From Forficula auricularia (taxonomy: Eukaryota > Arthropoda > Insecta > Dermaptera > Forficulidae), in assembly GCA_024734495.1 (NCBI GenBank), contig JALMQS010000187.1:22173870-22237869 (forward strand): a DNA stretch of 64,000 bases, given 5' to 3'. The notes under the pieces are model-generated. The model was given only the letters and a program-made list of their open reading frames with translations, did no database searches and was not told the origin of the DNA. The translations under genes and the position numbers were made by a program. Positions within the stretch are counted from its first letter, which is position 1; each line of letters begins with the position of its first letter. Shown piece after piece: positions 9,553 to 21,732 of the stretch.

Positions 9553-10510
9553 AGATAACATAAATGATATATTTCAAATTCAGGGCTCATGATGTTTGAA
9601 GTACTTCTGACTTCTAACTTTGTCCCATGTTAATTTATATATGGTAATTCACCCATAGATTCGGAAATCGATAGTTTGTAGTCTTCCAATTTGTAGGTGT
9701 GAATACTAAAATTGAATTAATTAATTAGGAACTAAATAGAATCAAACTAGCTTAGTTATATAGGTATTTGAAAAATGCTTGATTAAAATCTGAAAAGTCT
9801 TTTTGAATTCAATTCTGTCCTTGCAATCAAATTCGATAAACAGAAATCCCTATTATTATTTATTTATTTATTTTTAGTTTACATTTCTTAATATGCGGGT
9901 TTGCCAAGGTTGAAGAGAATCTTTTTTTTATTTTTTATTTAAAAAAAATAATAAAATCTTGGGAAATTTGATATTCATATCATTTAGAGAAGTAAGAAAA
10001 ATAAGTATAGTAAAATAAAGGGAAAAGATAATAAAAATCACAGCTTGCATTTTGAAGCAATATTTTTGTTTCTTTTTCTTATAGAACAGAAAGCGCATTT
10101 TTCTTTTTCTGCACAATTGAACTCTCGTTAAAATCCTTCAATTTTGAGATATAAAAAAAGTTCTTGAAGAAGAAGAAGGCGTCCCAAGAGGTATAGAAAG
10201 AGAGAGAGAGGGGGTCTCACGAGGAAGCGGTAGCCTAATAAATATTGATGGGTCTAACGGGGAATCTGCACTCACCTTCACTCTCGCTAGAACCAACTCA
10301 CCTGAGCCTCAACTACCACATACAGACAAAAACAGAAACGGAAACAAAGAAATACCTGGTGATTAGTTATTCACACTAGATATGGATATATATCCTAGGT
10401 ACAATCTGTGATTCATATGTTTCGTAACGGCTTAAATAAAGATGTTTTTAATTACACTAAGGCAGGGATCGGGAAACTTTTTTAGATAACAACCCAAAAT
10501 GCTATACAGT
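9553..10510. other. AT-rich DNA with a small GC-richer patch
   Basis: No gene is seen. About 10160-10350 is less AT-rich and has an AG run (10197-10214). It is unique in the window and unexplained. Confidence 0.35.
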
Positions 10511-10905
10511 AGAATCCTGATAAATTGTAAGAAAGTGCTAGTCTCCTGGAAAAACTCGTTAATTCATATAAAACAATGCATTTTAGTCCCCTAGGTAAAA
10601 TGTATTTTTTCCTCTCAAAGATCGACAAAACGTCTCATAATTCGTATTTTTCCGTTGAATTGAGTCGTGTTTTGGGAAAATCTCGTTAATTCCCGAGATA
10701 TCGTATATACCGATAAATCGTAAGAAAGTACTGGTCTCTTGGAAAAACTCGTTAATTCATAAAAAACAATGCATTTTATTCCCTCGGTAAAATGTATTTT
10801 TTTCCTCTCCAAGATCGAGAAAACATCTCATAATACGTATTTTTCCTTTGTATTAGATTCGTGTTTTGTATAAATCTCGTTAATTCGTATAAAACCAAAT
10901 TCCTT
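10511..10905 (+). repeat. 193-bp duplicate, pogo/Tigger-like
   Basis: Two direct copies start at 10519 and 10712 ('gataaat(t/c)gtaagaaagt', 'ggaaaaactcgttaattcat', 'aaaacaatgcatttta'). The beginning 'acagtagaatcctgataaat' and the repeated 'ctcgttaattc' resemble termini of pogo/Tigger elements. That assignment is by resemblance. No transposase is present. Confidence 0.5.
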
Positions 10906-10984
10906 TGGTATGTACATATTTATAAAAAAATAAAAATAAATTAAAACTTTCGATATATCGTATTTTTAATTTTTATCCTCGATT

Positions 10985-11095
10985 AGGGATGGCAACGATA
11001 TATCGATTATTTTTTTATATCGATATATTTTCAAAACATATATCGAATATCGATATATGCCTTGTGATATATATCGAAAAATATATAGGAATTTT
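10985..11095. repeat. TATCGAT-rich cluster
   Basis: TATCGATA occurs exactly at 11018-11025 and 11048-11055, with several near matches between 10995 and 11090. The leading 'agggatggcaacgata' resembles a hAT-type terminus. TATCGATA is also the Drosophila DRE core, but a decayed transposon end explains the cluster equally well. Confidence 0.4.
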
Positions 11096-13000
11096 TTCAC
11101 TTGCAAATACCAAAAAACTGCATGCAATTTTTTAATTGCACAATTTAATACGGAATTTTTGATGATGATGATGAACATCACAACTATTAAAAAATACTTT
11201 GACTAGGTACTTAAAACTCAAATGACTAGGTACTCTAAACTCAAAAAAAAAAAAAAAAAAAATTTATATCATGTATTGTAATAGAAAGGCGAAAAAAATA
11301 CCATAATAATAGAAAAATATCGACAAAATATCGCAGCCGTCTGACTGGCAAAAGACTGTCCAAGCTTTTGTTTTTGGAATCATTTTGTGGAAAGTAGTTT
11401 TTTCATGTTTTTTGTATTTTTTTTTTAAGTTAATTTTTAAATTTAAAAAAATATACTCCACATGACTATAACTATTGACTACTGTTTTTGTTATATAACG
11501 TTAGGTGTAACTAGCTTTGAATATAAAAAAAAATTGTATTTTTAAGATTAAATTCGAGTTAATATCCGAAGACAACCAAATAAATAATAAAAAAAATAAA
11601 TAAAGATTGTTTTTTTCTAATTACCTTTGGGAACTAAATTCACATTTAGACAATCTTCACAGTAACTAAATTATCACTAGCGTGGATGGTATATAATAGG
11701 TATTATAGTTCTAAATTTGCCAGACTAAACTAAAAGACAACTGTACTTTGTTCTAAATTTTCAAAAAAATAAATTATAAAACAGTTGAAAATATCAAAAG
11801 CAAAAATATGGCCATGACATGCTCAAAGGTCTATTTTGCAGTTATATATCATCATGATAGATTGCGACCGATTAGGGACTATAATTATTATGTAAATTAA
11901 TTTTATTCAATTTTATAATAAATATTTTAAAAAGTACATTTTGTTACTAATTAAAATTGCTTGTTGCTTTGTCATGGATGATTAAAGAGAGCCATTTTGG
12001 TTCCGTTTCCATATATGCATGTTGTTTTCGTTTCAATTAATAAATGATATGTTAAACACGCGATTGCCGTATAAATTGATCCCGGATGAGATTTAAATGA
12101 ATATATATTTTAATATGAATACGAATATTATCCATTGGGCTGTAATTGCATTTACTACAATATCTACTTATCACGCACAGCATGACATTGATTAAAAATC
12201 TACCATGAGGGAATATTTAAAAAAAGGAAAACAATCCATTTGCAAAGTCATTCTCCATTTAACTAAATTATTTATTATTCCATCCATGATATAACTGAAA
12301 ATTATGCCGGTTTTAGCAAATTAGATGGAAATTGAAATAAATCAGCCGGCCGAGTGTGAGTCGGACAATGGACACGAATACTGAGGGTCCCGTATATCTA
12401 CCTTATATCGTATAAAATACTTGAGATTTCATATTATTATTTCTTATTTGTCCTTAATAAGAGGAAAAGGAACAAATTTGTGGATTTGTTTTCAGAAATT
12501 TAATTATTTTGTTTCTTAGTTAGGTATATATTGAATCATAAAAAATATGTACACAAACCCACTAATGGATTCAATTCCAGAACTCACTATACAATTTATC
12601 AAAGTAGGCAAACTATACAATCTAAAGTTAAATATTTAATGAGAAAGTAACCATTAAAAAATGTGAATTTTCCTTATAAATAAGAAATCTAAACTATTAA
12701 GTTTCTCTGTCATTTCTATATTCTATCACAAGAAAATTAATTGAAGTCTGTAATCTTGATCCGATGGTACATATGCTCTAGTCCGATGGATACAGGAAAT
12801 AAACCTATAAGAGTTTTGTGATAGGGTTAGGTATATTTTGTCGGTAATGTTTCTTTTTTTCAGCAGGCTCACATGAATTCTTGAATCTTATGCTGATTAG
12901 ATACACTATGATTTTTCGAAACGATTTCTAATCGTAACTTGAAGGTAATTAATAAATTTAACGTATACCATTCACATTACATGATATAAAAGTATTTATT
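11096..13000. other. AT-rich DNA, nothing recognised
   Basis: No gene, RNA or clear transposon end. Small less AT-rich patches occur at 11995-12090 and 12340-12400 and are unique in the window. Confidence 0.4.
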
Positions 13001-13004
13001 ATTT

Positions 13005-13200
13005 TCAATGTCATAAAAAATTCGACCCAATAAATCATTCGATTAGAATTTTAATACGATTTTTTATTTCGGGATTTAGTAGATTTCAAGTTTGTATCTT
13101 ATTTAATTTATTATTTACAATGAACTGACAGATGGGTAAACTGACATTATATCCACACTAGTAGGGTCTCGTTTTGCTTTTGAACTGAGAACTAGACACG
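13005..13200 (+). repeat. Retroposon-tail family, copy 1
   Basis: The block 'attcgattagaattttaat', 'gatttcaagtttgtat', 'actgacagatggg', 'tagggtctcgttttg' recurs with variation at 22800-23000, 50860-51035 and, inverted, at 51680-51790. Its end resembles tails of arthropod retroposons ('gggtctcgttttacctttt...ggaaccctaa'). No coding part is visible. Confidence 0.5.
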
Positions 13201-13265
13201 AATTTAAAATTTTTTAAAATATATATAAATTATACTTACCTATTAGAATTTTTTATAGTCAGGGG

Positions 13266-13526
13266 CAGGGGCGTAGCCACGGGGGGAGTTTTGGGAGTCA
13301 GAATCCCCCAAAGGCAGGACTCATAGGATGAGTAACGGCAACGACAAACCGTTTCTTATGGCAAACTAATCGTAATTAAATATATTTCATATTATGTTTA
13401 ATCAAGAATTATGTTCTTTTTTAATTTCTTGAAGTACATATTTGTTTTAATAAAAAAAATTCCCACTAAATATTTTGCTTTGTGGATTGACCCCCACCCC
13501 ATGAAAACTTTCTGGATACGCCACTG
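13266..13526. mobile_element. hAT-type MITE, diverged 8-bp TSD
   Basis: The ends are CAGGGGCGTAGCC and, inverted, CAGTGGCGTATCC, a terminus type common in animal hAT elements. The flanks gtcagggg (13258-13265) and gtcaagag (13527-13534) agree in 6 of 8 positions. The 261-base interior has no coding frame. Confidence 0.7.
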
Positions 13527-14780
13527 GTCAAGAGATTTTGATTATCAGTGTGTTTTTAATTACATGTTAATTAATTATTAAAATGAATTACCATATATCT
13601 AAAATCCTTTAGAATTATAACGATAACTCAAATAAAAAATAAATTAAATAAATCTCAGGGAAATTAAATTTGAAAGTTGATAGTTGGGGACTGGTTGGCT
13701 TAGTTGATAACATATGCATAACGCTGGATATGGGAAGACCGGAGTTTTTTCTCCAATTTCTAAATAATAAAACTTAAGTGTTATAGTCTGAAGATATCAC
13801 CAAATAATATTTGTTCAAACGGTCTATGAAACTAATAAGTTTCTCATGAAAGGTTTTAAATTGAATAAATTTATTTTTTATTTTTTTGACTTTGGCTTTT
13901 TTTGGACTGCTTTCAAACAACTAATGAAAGAATTCGGATATTGTTTTCATTATTGGTCAAGGTTTGTTCGATATCAATTGAAACACAAGAAAAAAACGAT
14001 CGATTGATTTTTTTTTCCATCTTTCATCTTTTAATATAAATCATATTAATTCTTTCCCCATTCGTTTTAGCAATGGTCGTAAAATCTGACGACATTTTCT
14101 CTTGAGTTTATTAATTTCTAACCTCAGAGGCCAACCACTTGGTCTACCGACTGCAGACACCGCAATAGCCAACCACCTCTCTCATTTACACTCGGTCAGA
14201 TTTCGTAAACAGAAAATATTTTCGATAGATAACTAGATTTTTTTGTTATCTGTCTTTTTGACTGAAATCAAGTTAGTATCACATAAATAAAAGATTTTCT
14301 AAATCTTTGAGAGATGGTAAAACATATTTCAAAATGTCATTAATCTCCAACCAAATTAGGCTGGTTTAAAATTAAATAAATCCAAAATAATTAAATATTT
14401 GCAATTTACATATTTTACTCTAGAAAAAAATCTTATATAATTATACTGTAATTGGCTAATAATTGTACACTAAAGTGGCCACTCAAACTAGCACTAGTAA
14501 TTCAATTTTTAAATAAATAAATAATTTTTAGAGAAAAAAATTATTGGGGTCATTTTATCAAAGAAAATAAACATAGATATAATTATATAATTTGTATAAA
14601 ACAGAAGACGCCTGTGAAAAATCATTTCAAATTAAAAAAAAATCAATAAATATTATCTTTATTCTCGGATCGTGTTAGAATGTCTCTCTTTTGATTTAGG
14701 TAACCCACCCGCCTATCATCCATCCTTACTCGACCACCGAGGGACATCGCTTCTTGATTATCCAAATTATCAAAAAGTCT
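13527..14780. other. AT-rich DNA with a unique island at 14040
   Basis: About 14040-14215 is less AT-rich, unique, and has three copies of the word 'ccaacca(c)'. It matches nothing known to me. The remainder is AT-rich and empty of recognisable features. Confidence 0.35.
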
Positions 14781-15050
14781 TATAAATTGAAAGAGGCAAT
14801 AAAAGAGTCTGTCTTCTGCTGGAATTATAAATTTTTAATTTATTTATAACGAGACTATAGTACCATACATTAATTCCTGTGAATCAATTGTAATAGTCTG
14901 ATGAAGAAGACAAAGCTCTCAAAACTATAGCCTCGCTATAAATAAATTAAAACTTTATAATTCCAGCAGAATATACACTCTTTTATTGTCTCCTTCAATT
15001 TATAAAAATTCTGCTACTCTCGGCAAAAATAAACTTTCAATTTAATTTAA
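14781..15050. mobile_element. HHL-5 foldback element
   Basis: Inverted arms: 'aataaaagagtctgtcttct' with 'gctggaattataaattttta' on the left, and their complements on the right to about 15010. A tail 'ctgctactctcggcaaaaat' follows, as in the copies at 18890-19115 and 40953-41471. A hammerhead-like motif lies in the right arm (14894-14935). Confidence 0.65.
14894..14935 (+). ncRNA. HHL-3/5 hammerhead-like motif, decayed
   Basis: CTGATGAA (14898-14905), a GAAGA...TCTC hairpin, then AAAACTATAGCCTC. Intact relatives read GAAACTATAGTCTC, where ACTATAGT is its own complement and can act as a dimer-type stem III. Both the GAAA and the GTC are mutated in this copy. Confidence 0.45.
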
Positions 15051-15371
15051 TATCTTAGTTTTTATATTGATTAACGTTTTAGAGAAAATTATTCCTGCCT
15101 TAATTCACCTAGAAACATGCACATTTTTGAAATTTTGATTTTTATCAAAAATAAATATAACTTTATAAAGAGAAACATGATTTATGATTCAACAACTCTG
15201 CTACTCTCCGCAAAATAAAGCTAAGCATGACCTCGATCTGACAGCTATTTCGACTCTAATGCTAAAATGATCTCCAGCAAGTTTAGCCGAAGATGGGAAA
15301 CCAGCCCTTAAAATCTACAAATTTAGTTATTTATTTCTGAGTGCGAAACTTTTGACCAAAGTCTAAAAAAG

Positions 15372-15552
15372 GGGGCTGGGTTAGGCTAGGCATTAGCGTA
15401 CTAGCTTGTTAACCAAGTGGACCCGGGATCAAATCCGACTCGAGGCATCCGGCTAAAATCTGATCCCTGGGTAGAGACAAATTTAAATAAAGTAAAATAA
15501 TAATAATAAGTATCGTAAATTGGCTTATGGTTAGAAAGGCCGAAAAGCAAAA
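15372..15552 (+). mobile_element. tRNA-derived SINE-1, copy 1
   Basis: A tRNA-like head (A-box region TAGGCTAGGC, degenerate B box GGATCAAATCC) is followed by 'ggtagagacaaattta', a short AT linker and 'ttggcttatggttagaaagg', ending in an A-rich tail. The near-identical flanks 'aaagtctaaaaa' (15358) and 'aaagtccaaaaa' (15553) are the target duplication. Three other copies lie at 28990, 39511 and 61827. Confidence 0.8.
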
Positions 15553-15565
15553 AAAGTCCAAAAAG

Positions 15566-16080
15566 CCTTCTAAATTCTTGGGAGAACTACAATAAAATGT
15601 CAGTTTTTTTTTCTAAAACCCGGATGAAAACTAAGGAGATTCAAATGAGTAACCCTCGGTCTCCAAAAGCGTGTAATGTAATAGATATGCTAAACATATA
15701 GCTCTCGGAATTGAACAGACCAATAAACAATTCTCTAGCCTTCCACAAATTGTAACTTGTTCTATTCAGTCGCGCATGGCTCAATATATATTTAAATAAG
15801 GACATTACGAGCCATGTTTAACTAATAATCAGAAAATGCCTTCAAGATTAGAAATGTAGACAGAGTTGCCCCAGAAAGAGAATACCTATTCATTAGACAA
15901 GCTAATATTATTCTGTGTTTAGTATACTAAACACATCTATCCTAGTATTAGTAATCAACCAGCATGAAGATAGGTAAAACTAAATTAAAAGAAAATTTAC
16001 CATATATATTTGCATCTAGTTTTTGAATTATGGAGATTGAAAAAACGCAGTGTTAGAGATCTGAAGAAAGAAAGGAAGTT
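15566..16080. other. AT-rich DNA, nothing recognised
   Basis: Ordinary AT-rich sequence with no gene or transposon end. Confidence 0.4.
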
Positions 16081-16107
16081 TCCTATATGTTTCATTCGTT
16101 GAGCCTT

Positions 16108-16149
16108 TTAAATCCTGAAGGAGGAAAGATCCTTCGAAACGTCGGTTTT
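16108..16149 (+). ncRNA. HHL-1 hammerhead-like motif (solo copy)
   Basis: AAATC, then CTGAAGG (16115-16121), stem II GAGG-AAAGAT-CCTTC, GAAAC (16136-16140), GTC, GGTTT. Stem I keeps 5 pairs including one G-U. A9 of the core is G. The downstream 'ccaataaatttattttattt' is the family's usual continuation. Confidence 0.55.
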
Positions 16150-16363
16150 TAAGAGGATGAAAGTGACGTTCCAATAAATTTATTTTATTTGGGATTGTAT
16201 TTTTCATTATCCCTGGGCTGCCTTCGATCAATTCTCCATTATTATCATAATGTTTCGATAATTCATTCCACTTAGTAGTATGACTTCATAAGCATTTCAA
16301 AACGAGTCCGAAATTAGAACGTTATGAATTCTGAATGTCTCATTAAAAATATCTAGTCTAGGG

Positions 16364-16843
16364 GTGATTTCAGTCGAAACTTTTCATAAAGTCGATTTCC
16401 AAAAAGACCATCCTAATACAATGAACTTCTTCTATATAAGTGAAAGTAAAAAGGGGGTGGTGATGTTTTTTTTGGGAGGGTGTGCCTTTGAATCGACTTC
16501 TAAAGCAAATAATCGCAGGCTAATCGATTGTAATAAAATGCAGAGAATATGCAATATGTTGTTAGGCAATCGGATCTGTATCGACAAGAAAAGACAAGAC
16601 AGCAAGACAGACATGAAGATTGCGAGAGCAGCAGCAGCAGCAGCATGGGGTATGGGGTCAAACGATCGATCAGGGTTTTCAATCCACTCACGAGATAAGA
16701 CTGGTCTATTGTCTCTTCATGAGCAGTTGTGCAATGGCAATGGCCATTGCCTTTGCCTCTCCTCTATGCCAGATTCTATAGAACACTTACCAGACAATAT
16801 AGCACCCATTATATTTTTATACCTACATACATATATATTTTAG
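16364..16843 (+). other. Longest open frame; unique island, not called as gene
   Basis: A 160-codon frame is open on the plus strand, with the first ATG at 16421 (about 141 codons) and a stop at 16841-16843. It contains a run of six alanines encoded by (GCA)n at 16628-16645. The DNA is less AT-rich than its surroundings and unique in the window. I recognise no domain, signal peptide or splice structure. A shorter minus frame is also open. A chance frame in an unusual island is as likely as a real exon. Confidence 0.2.
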
Positions 16844-17031
16844 TCAAGACAACTGGATAAATGACAAAGCGATTTGATATAAAAGAAGCGAAGAAAGAAA
16901 TCGACTGTGCCGAAGAAACATCATGTGCAATATAATACAAATATATTTTTGTTTCATAAATATTATATAAATTTACGAGGGTTCGGAATTGAATCTACAT
17001 GTGGACTCTGGACTTTAACGACTAAAGATTA

Positions 17032-17666
17032 CACTGTTCGACAAAAATTTCTCCCCGTAAACCTAACAATGGATTCTAGTAGTTTTATACGCTGATTATC
17101 ATACAACACGTCAGAATATTGAGATATTATTGGTCAAAACGCGGCGCCTGAATTTAGGCAACCAGTAACATGCAAATTGCATTTTTGTATACTTTTTTAT
17201 TATTTTAATTTATTTTATTTGTTGTAATAGAAAACAGCTTCCTCTTTGATTTTCAAATTAGCACTTTTTTGTATAATACCTAGCTCAATTAGAACTCGAG
17301 TTATAACAAAAACAACAACTAAAACTACGTGATTATAAAGGATAAAAAACATAAATAAAAACATATGGTCTTAGTCTTTTAGTTATAACTCGAGTTCTAA
17401 TTGAGCTAAAAACAAGTGGTATTTTGAAAATCAAAGAGGAAGCTGTTTTCTATTACGCCAACAAAATATTTTGTTTTCAAATATTCCTGTTGAATATCTG
17501 ATGGGACTCGAAAATAGGTCAAAATGGCCTTTTTCGTCATTTTGATCGATAATATCTTAAAACTCTGACGTGTTGTAAAAAATCGGGAAATTGCATTATA
17601 ATCAGCGTATAAAACTATACTGGAATCCATTGTTAGGCTTGTGGGTTTAATTTTTGTCGAGCAATG
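17032..17666. mobile_element. Foldback element with two-tier arms
   Basis: The ends CACTGTTCGACAAAAAT and, inverted, CATTGCTCGACAAAAAT enclose two further inverted tiers: 17227-17256 with 17422-17453 (an 'aaacagcttcctctttgatt' arm) and 17282-17305 with 17382-17406 ('agaactcgagttataac'). Both outer arms contain 'caatggattc'. The element interrupts a LINE remnant on its right side. No matching TSD was found. Confidence 0.65.
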
Positions 17667-17674
17667 TTATAAGT

Positions 17675-17800
17675 CTTATAAGTCTCGTGATATAATTAAG
17701 AGGGAGGAAAGAGTTCCAGTCCCGAGAAGTAATAGGGATAAATAAGTTACCAAATGCATGTGTTTGATTTCTATCTAACTTGACAGTAAAAAATTAGGTG
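17675..17800 (-). pseudogene. LINE reverse-transcriptase C-terminus
   Basis: The minus frame reads ...VKLDRNQTHAFGNLF then IPITSRDWNSF.... The 'F-I-P-x-T-S-R-D-W-N-S' block is the typical C-terminal end of CR1/Jockey-like LINE polyproteins (consensus FxPRTxRxWNSLP). The fragment is cut at its 3' side by the foldback element ending at 17666. No stop or catalytic motif is retained in the piece. Confidence 0.6.
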
Positions 17801-18810
17801 TTTTGCGCAAAAAATTTTTATGTGAGATTATTGACTTTAACTGAGTCAAGCACCATGGTAGTTTCACTTTTGAAACAATTCTAAATCATTCACTATTCTA
17901 TTAAAAATGAGTTTTCTTTAAAAAAATGTATTAGATATTTTTAAGAGTTAATGATAAGTTTTTAATATGCATAAATTATACTTTGACGTTGATACACTGA
18001 GTCTTCAACAAAAAAGGGTCATTAGTAAAGGCACTTAAAACCATCATCAACTTCCATCAAATTTCCGATAATGGCATTGAAAATAAAACCGAACACTCGT
18101 AAAACGATTTAATTAATTTTTAATACTCATTTCTTATTTTATAGGGAAAATAAATTCAATTTTCAAATATTAATCGAAAAGAAGCATCTTAAATGACAAT
18201 TTCTAAATTTCCAAAGGGAATTGAATTAATTTATTGTCTTCTATTTGCAAAAATCAATTAATATTTCACTTTTTATTACAGCATTGACACATTAATATAC
18301 TTTACTACTGGAGCTGTTCTCTTAAACATTACGAAATGACGATGAATGAGTTGAAAATTTTCACTTCCGATCAATAAAAGAGAAATTAATAAATTAAAAA
18401 AAAAAATTATAATTTTGTTTTTGCTTTTAATGGATAATATTATTAGACGTTTTGGAGTTTTTAATGTAATATTAAATACTTAGGTTGTTATTATTATTAT
18501 TATGTATTCTCTAATTTATAGTTACAAAATAGATTTTCCAAGTTAAAATGATTTATAATTTTATTTATATTTAATAGAGTGGAGATTATTTTTTTACGAA
18601 ATAAAGTTTTGCGAAATAGGAGAGTTTGGAAGCAGAGCCTTTCTGTCTACATCGGAGAAGAGAAAGAACCAAGGAACCACCGAGTGCATCCAGAAGAATA
18701 ATAATAAAAAATAGAGAATGAAAAACGATCAAACTAAAAGGGAAAATGTAATATTTTGTCTTCAAAAGGTTAGTCAATGAACCGGTTTGTGTTTATGACA
18801 ATTGGATTTT
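17801..18810. other. AT-rich DNA, nothing recognised
   Basis: No gene is seen. (ATT)n runs occur near 18485-18505. Confidence 0.4.
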
Positions 18811-18813
18811 ATT

Positions 18814-19115
18814 GTGGGCGCAATTGCCTTTCTGATATCTAATAAGATTCGGCTTTTGTAAATTCTAATTTTTACAAATTAATTTAAGTTATTGAAGGAG
18901 AGAATAAAAGAGTGTGTCTTCTGATGGAATTATAAATTTTTAATTAAATTAAAATGTGGGCGCAATTGCCTTTCTGATATCTAAAAAGAATCGGCTTTTG
19001 TAAATTCTAATTTTTACAAATTAATTTAAGTTATTGAAGGAAAGAATAAAAGAGTCACTTTATTGTCTCCTTCAATATATAAAACTTCTGCTACTCTCGG
19101 CAAAAAGAAACTTTC
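18814..19115. repeat. 142-bp tandem duplication ending in HHL-5 arm
   Basis: The block starting 'gtgggcgcaattgcctttct' at 18814 is repeated at 18956. Each copy runs into HHL-5 terminal sequence ('gaaggagagaataaaagagt'). The second copy goes on into the inverted HHL-5 end ('tttattgtctccttcaat', 'ctgctactctcggcaaaaa'). This looks like a rearranged HHL-5 element whose flank was duplicated. Confidence 0.6.
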
Positions 19116-19185
19116 AATTTAATTATTAAAGTTGTTATAGGGAAATAAGGAGTATATCTTTTATGCAGATAATTTATATTTTATT

Positions 19186-19222
19186 GCCAACGTTTCATCA
19201 ACTTTGTTGACTTCTTCAGGGC
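19186..19222 (-). ncRNA. HHL-2 hammerhead-like motif
   Basis: On the minus strand: GCC, CTGAAGAA, stem II GTCAAC-AAA-GTTGAT, GAAA, then CGTT and GGC. ACGU is self-complementary, so stem III could form between two copies. The triplet GUU would be the cleavage site. Stem I is only GCC/GGC. Confidence 0.55.
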
Positions 19223-19359
19223 TCAAATAGTTAACTTCCCCGCATATTTGTCATTTTTATAATTATTATTTCTTAGTAAACACATAAAGGCAAGTCAACA
19301 TCAATCAGATTGAAAACTTTTTATTTTTTGACAAATAAGCAGGGAAGTTAACTATTTGA

Positions 19360-19396
19360 GCCCTGAAGAAGTCAACAACGTTGACGAAATGTTGGC
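19360..19396 (+). ncRNA. HHL-2 hammerhead-like motif
   Basis: Plus-arm partner of the motif at 19186: GCC, CTGAAGAA, stem II GTCAAC-AAC-GTTGAC with 6 pairs, GAAA, TGTT, GGC. Confidence 0.55.
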
Positions 19397-19461
19397 AACA
19401 AAATATAAATTATCTGCATAAAAGATATAGTCCTTATTTCGCTATAACAATTTTAATAATT

Positions 19462-21730
19462 GAATCGTTGGTCATAACTATTCAAAATTTCAATTTAATT
19501 TAAGTTATGATGGAATTTCGGAAAAATGTAAGAGAAACTTTCTTATTTTAAAATAAAAATGTAAGAAAAATTAAATATTTTTCAAGACTTAGTACATTCA
19601 CCAGTGAGAGCCGGCCTAATAATAAACTATAGACTAAATTTAGTCTAGTGTCATATGAGGATAGGTTCTATCTAGATCTACGTTCGTTAGATAAAATAAT
19701 GCACAAACTTCAAAATTTTCACTTAGAGAACTTTTCACAGGTTCGCTTCTATATCAATCTAGCTTTGATTAGATTAAAAAAATGGATCTACGTTTCCATG
19801 TGACGTCACAGTCCGAAGACTACATTTTTACGGAAATTTAATTTTTCATTTTAATTATCTTGAGAAAGAATGATATTTTTCTGCATTTTTGAAGCGTAGG
19901 TTCCAAAGCTTGAAAACCCAAAATCTAATCATTATTCACCTTTAAAAAAAAGTTACACAAAAAAGTATTACACCAGATTGAGTATTCTACGACTTTTGGT
20001 TTTCGAGTTGTCGTAATCCAGAAACACAGTCAGAAAAAAATTATAGTGAAAAATTACTTTTCTTAACGTTTAACGTTTCAGAATTTTTCCCCATTAATTT
20101 TGAAAAAACATTTTCGAATTTTTAATTACTAAATCTAGGAACTCGGATGATGAAGAGCTTTCGTTCGAAGGATGAATTTAAATATACATTTTTTGTATGT
20201 ATCTTGTGATTTTTTTACAGTGTTCAATATAATATTTATTTATTATTTATTATTTACGTTTCAGACATTAGTCGCCTGCTTTCTTTCTGGCCTTATCTAG
20301 TGATAATTGAGACTCCTAAGTCTTCGTCACATAATGATAATTCAAAATCACCTTAAAATTAAATTTTATTTTTGGATTAAAATCCATTAATTTTAAGATT
20401 TCATTAATTCCTCAGATTTTTTTCACTTTGCATCGAATTTTTTAAGTTATTTTTTCGAGATTTTTAAAATAAGTTATAGTTTTTATTTCCTCATGACTAA
20501 TTATAATTTTCAATTGAAAAAAAAGTCTCTAATGAAAGTGAAATTTTATTTTACCGTCAATAGTGATGAGTTTGAGTTTTTAAAACTTTTGAATAATAAC
20601 TTTTAATCGATTTTTTTTTCTTAAATGAAATTAATTTTTATAAAAAATATAAATCCCCTAGACACGATGTATTTTAGATCAAAATTTTAATAGTTTCAAA
20701 TGGCTTAAGATTTTATACTTTTCATTGAGCTTTCGAAATATTTTTTTAAGTTTTTCGAATAAAAACATATCATATGTATGTATTGCTAAAAATTTTTGTA
20801 AATTATATTATCAATACCTATTTTAGTGACCATAGTAAATACATCAAGTTTATCAAAAGTTTTTGATCATTTTGTTTTTTTTACCTTGAACTTGTATAAA
20901 AAATAAAAAAACAAAGAGGAAAGTCTTTGAAATTTAGATTAAATATATTCTGGATGAATGGTTAAAAAATTAGTAAAACATAAAAAAGTTTTTAAGCTTT
21001 CAATAATAATTTCACCAATCAAGGACTGTTGGTTGCATAATCAACTAATTTATAATTCAATCATAATGTACTTAGTATGTAGATTAAATGGACCACCAGC
21101 TTTGACTTAATAAATTATTTGCAAGTAGTGTAAATTTTGTTATAAAATGAAAATATTTACATAATCAGAGATCAAATGGATAGAGTTAAATCTCTGTGAA
21201 TATCAATTCCATAATTTTCAATAATCATATTGTATTCCAGACACTTCACTTAAAGTCATTATAAGCTGGTCAAATATTGAACATTTAGGGGCATATAATG
21301 CGAGAATTTTGAGTTTGAATCTATTCAAAGTTTGTAACAATAAAAATATAAATCCTTTTTAATATAATAATAATATGCATTGCTTCTCATTTACAAAATA
21401 ATAATTTTCTTATTACAACAAGTTTAGGCGGATACCCCATAGGCTAAGTCTCATGTCGGCTAGTAGCATTATTGAACTAAGAATGTTAAAATATTCGATT
21501 TGAGTGTACTTTTAGAAAAATTATATGCAACTTTTGTGACAAAAATGAAAAAAGAACATCATGAAGAAAATGCTTTATATTTTTCTAAACGAAAAAGTGG
21601 TTATATTTTAGGTTTTATAGCTTCATAATTTTTTGGTCAAGTCTGCAGAAATTACATCGGATCATTAGATAGTAGCCTTCGAAAGGTTGTAGCTAATGAG
21701 TAAAAATTCGGCAGATAAGTTTGTATTAAT
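19462..21730. other. AT-rich DNA, nothing recognised
   Basis: No gene is seen. A CRE-type palindrome TGACGTCA lies at 19801-19808 in otherwise unremarkable sequence. A slightly less AT-rich patch at 20260-20340 is unique. Confidence 0.4.
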
Positions 21731-21732
21731 AT

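Larger units (their letters stand above)
19121..19461. mobile_element. HHL-2 foldback element, copy 1
   Basis: The arms begin 'attaaagttgttatagggaa' and end with the complement 'ctataacaattttaat'. Each arm carries one hammerhead-like motif (19186-19222 minus, 19360-19396 plus) next to 'ctcaaatagttaacttccc'. Related copies are at 30671-30963 and 31401-31729. Confidence 0.75.
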
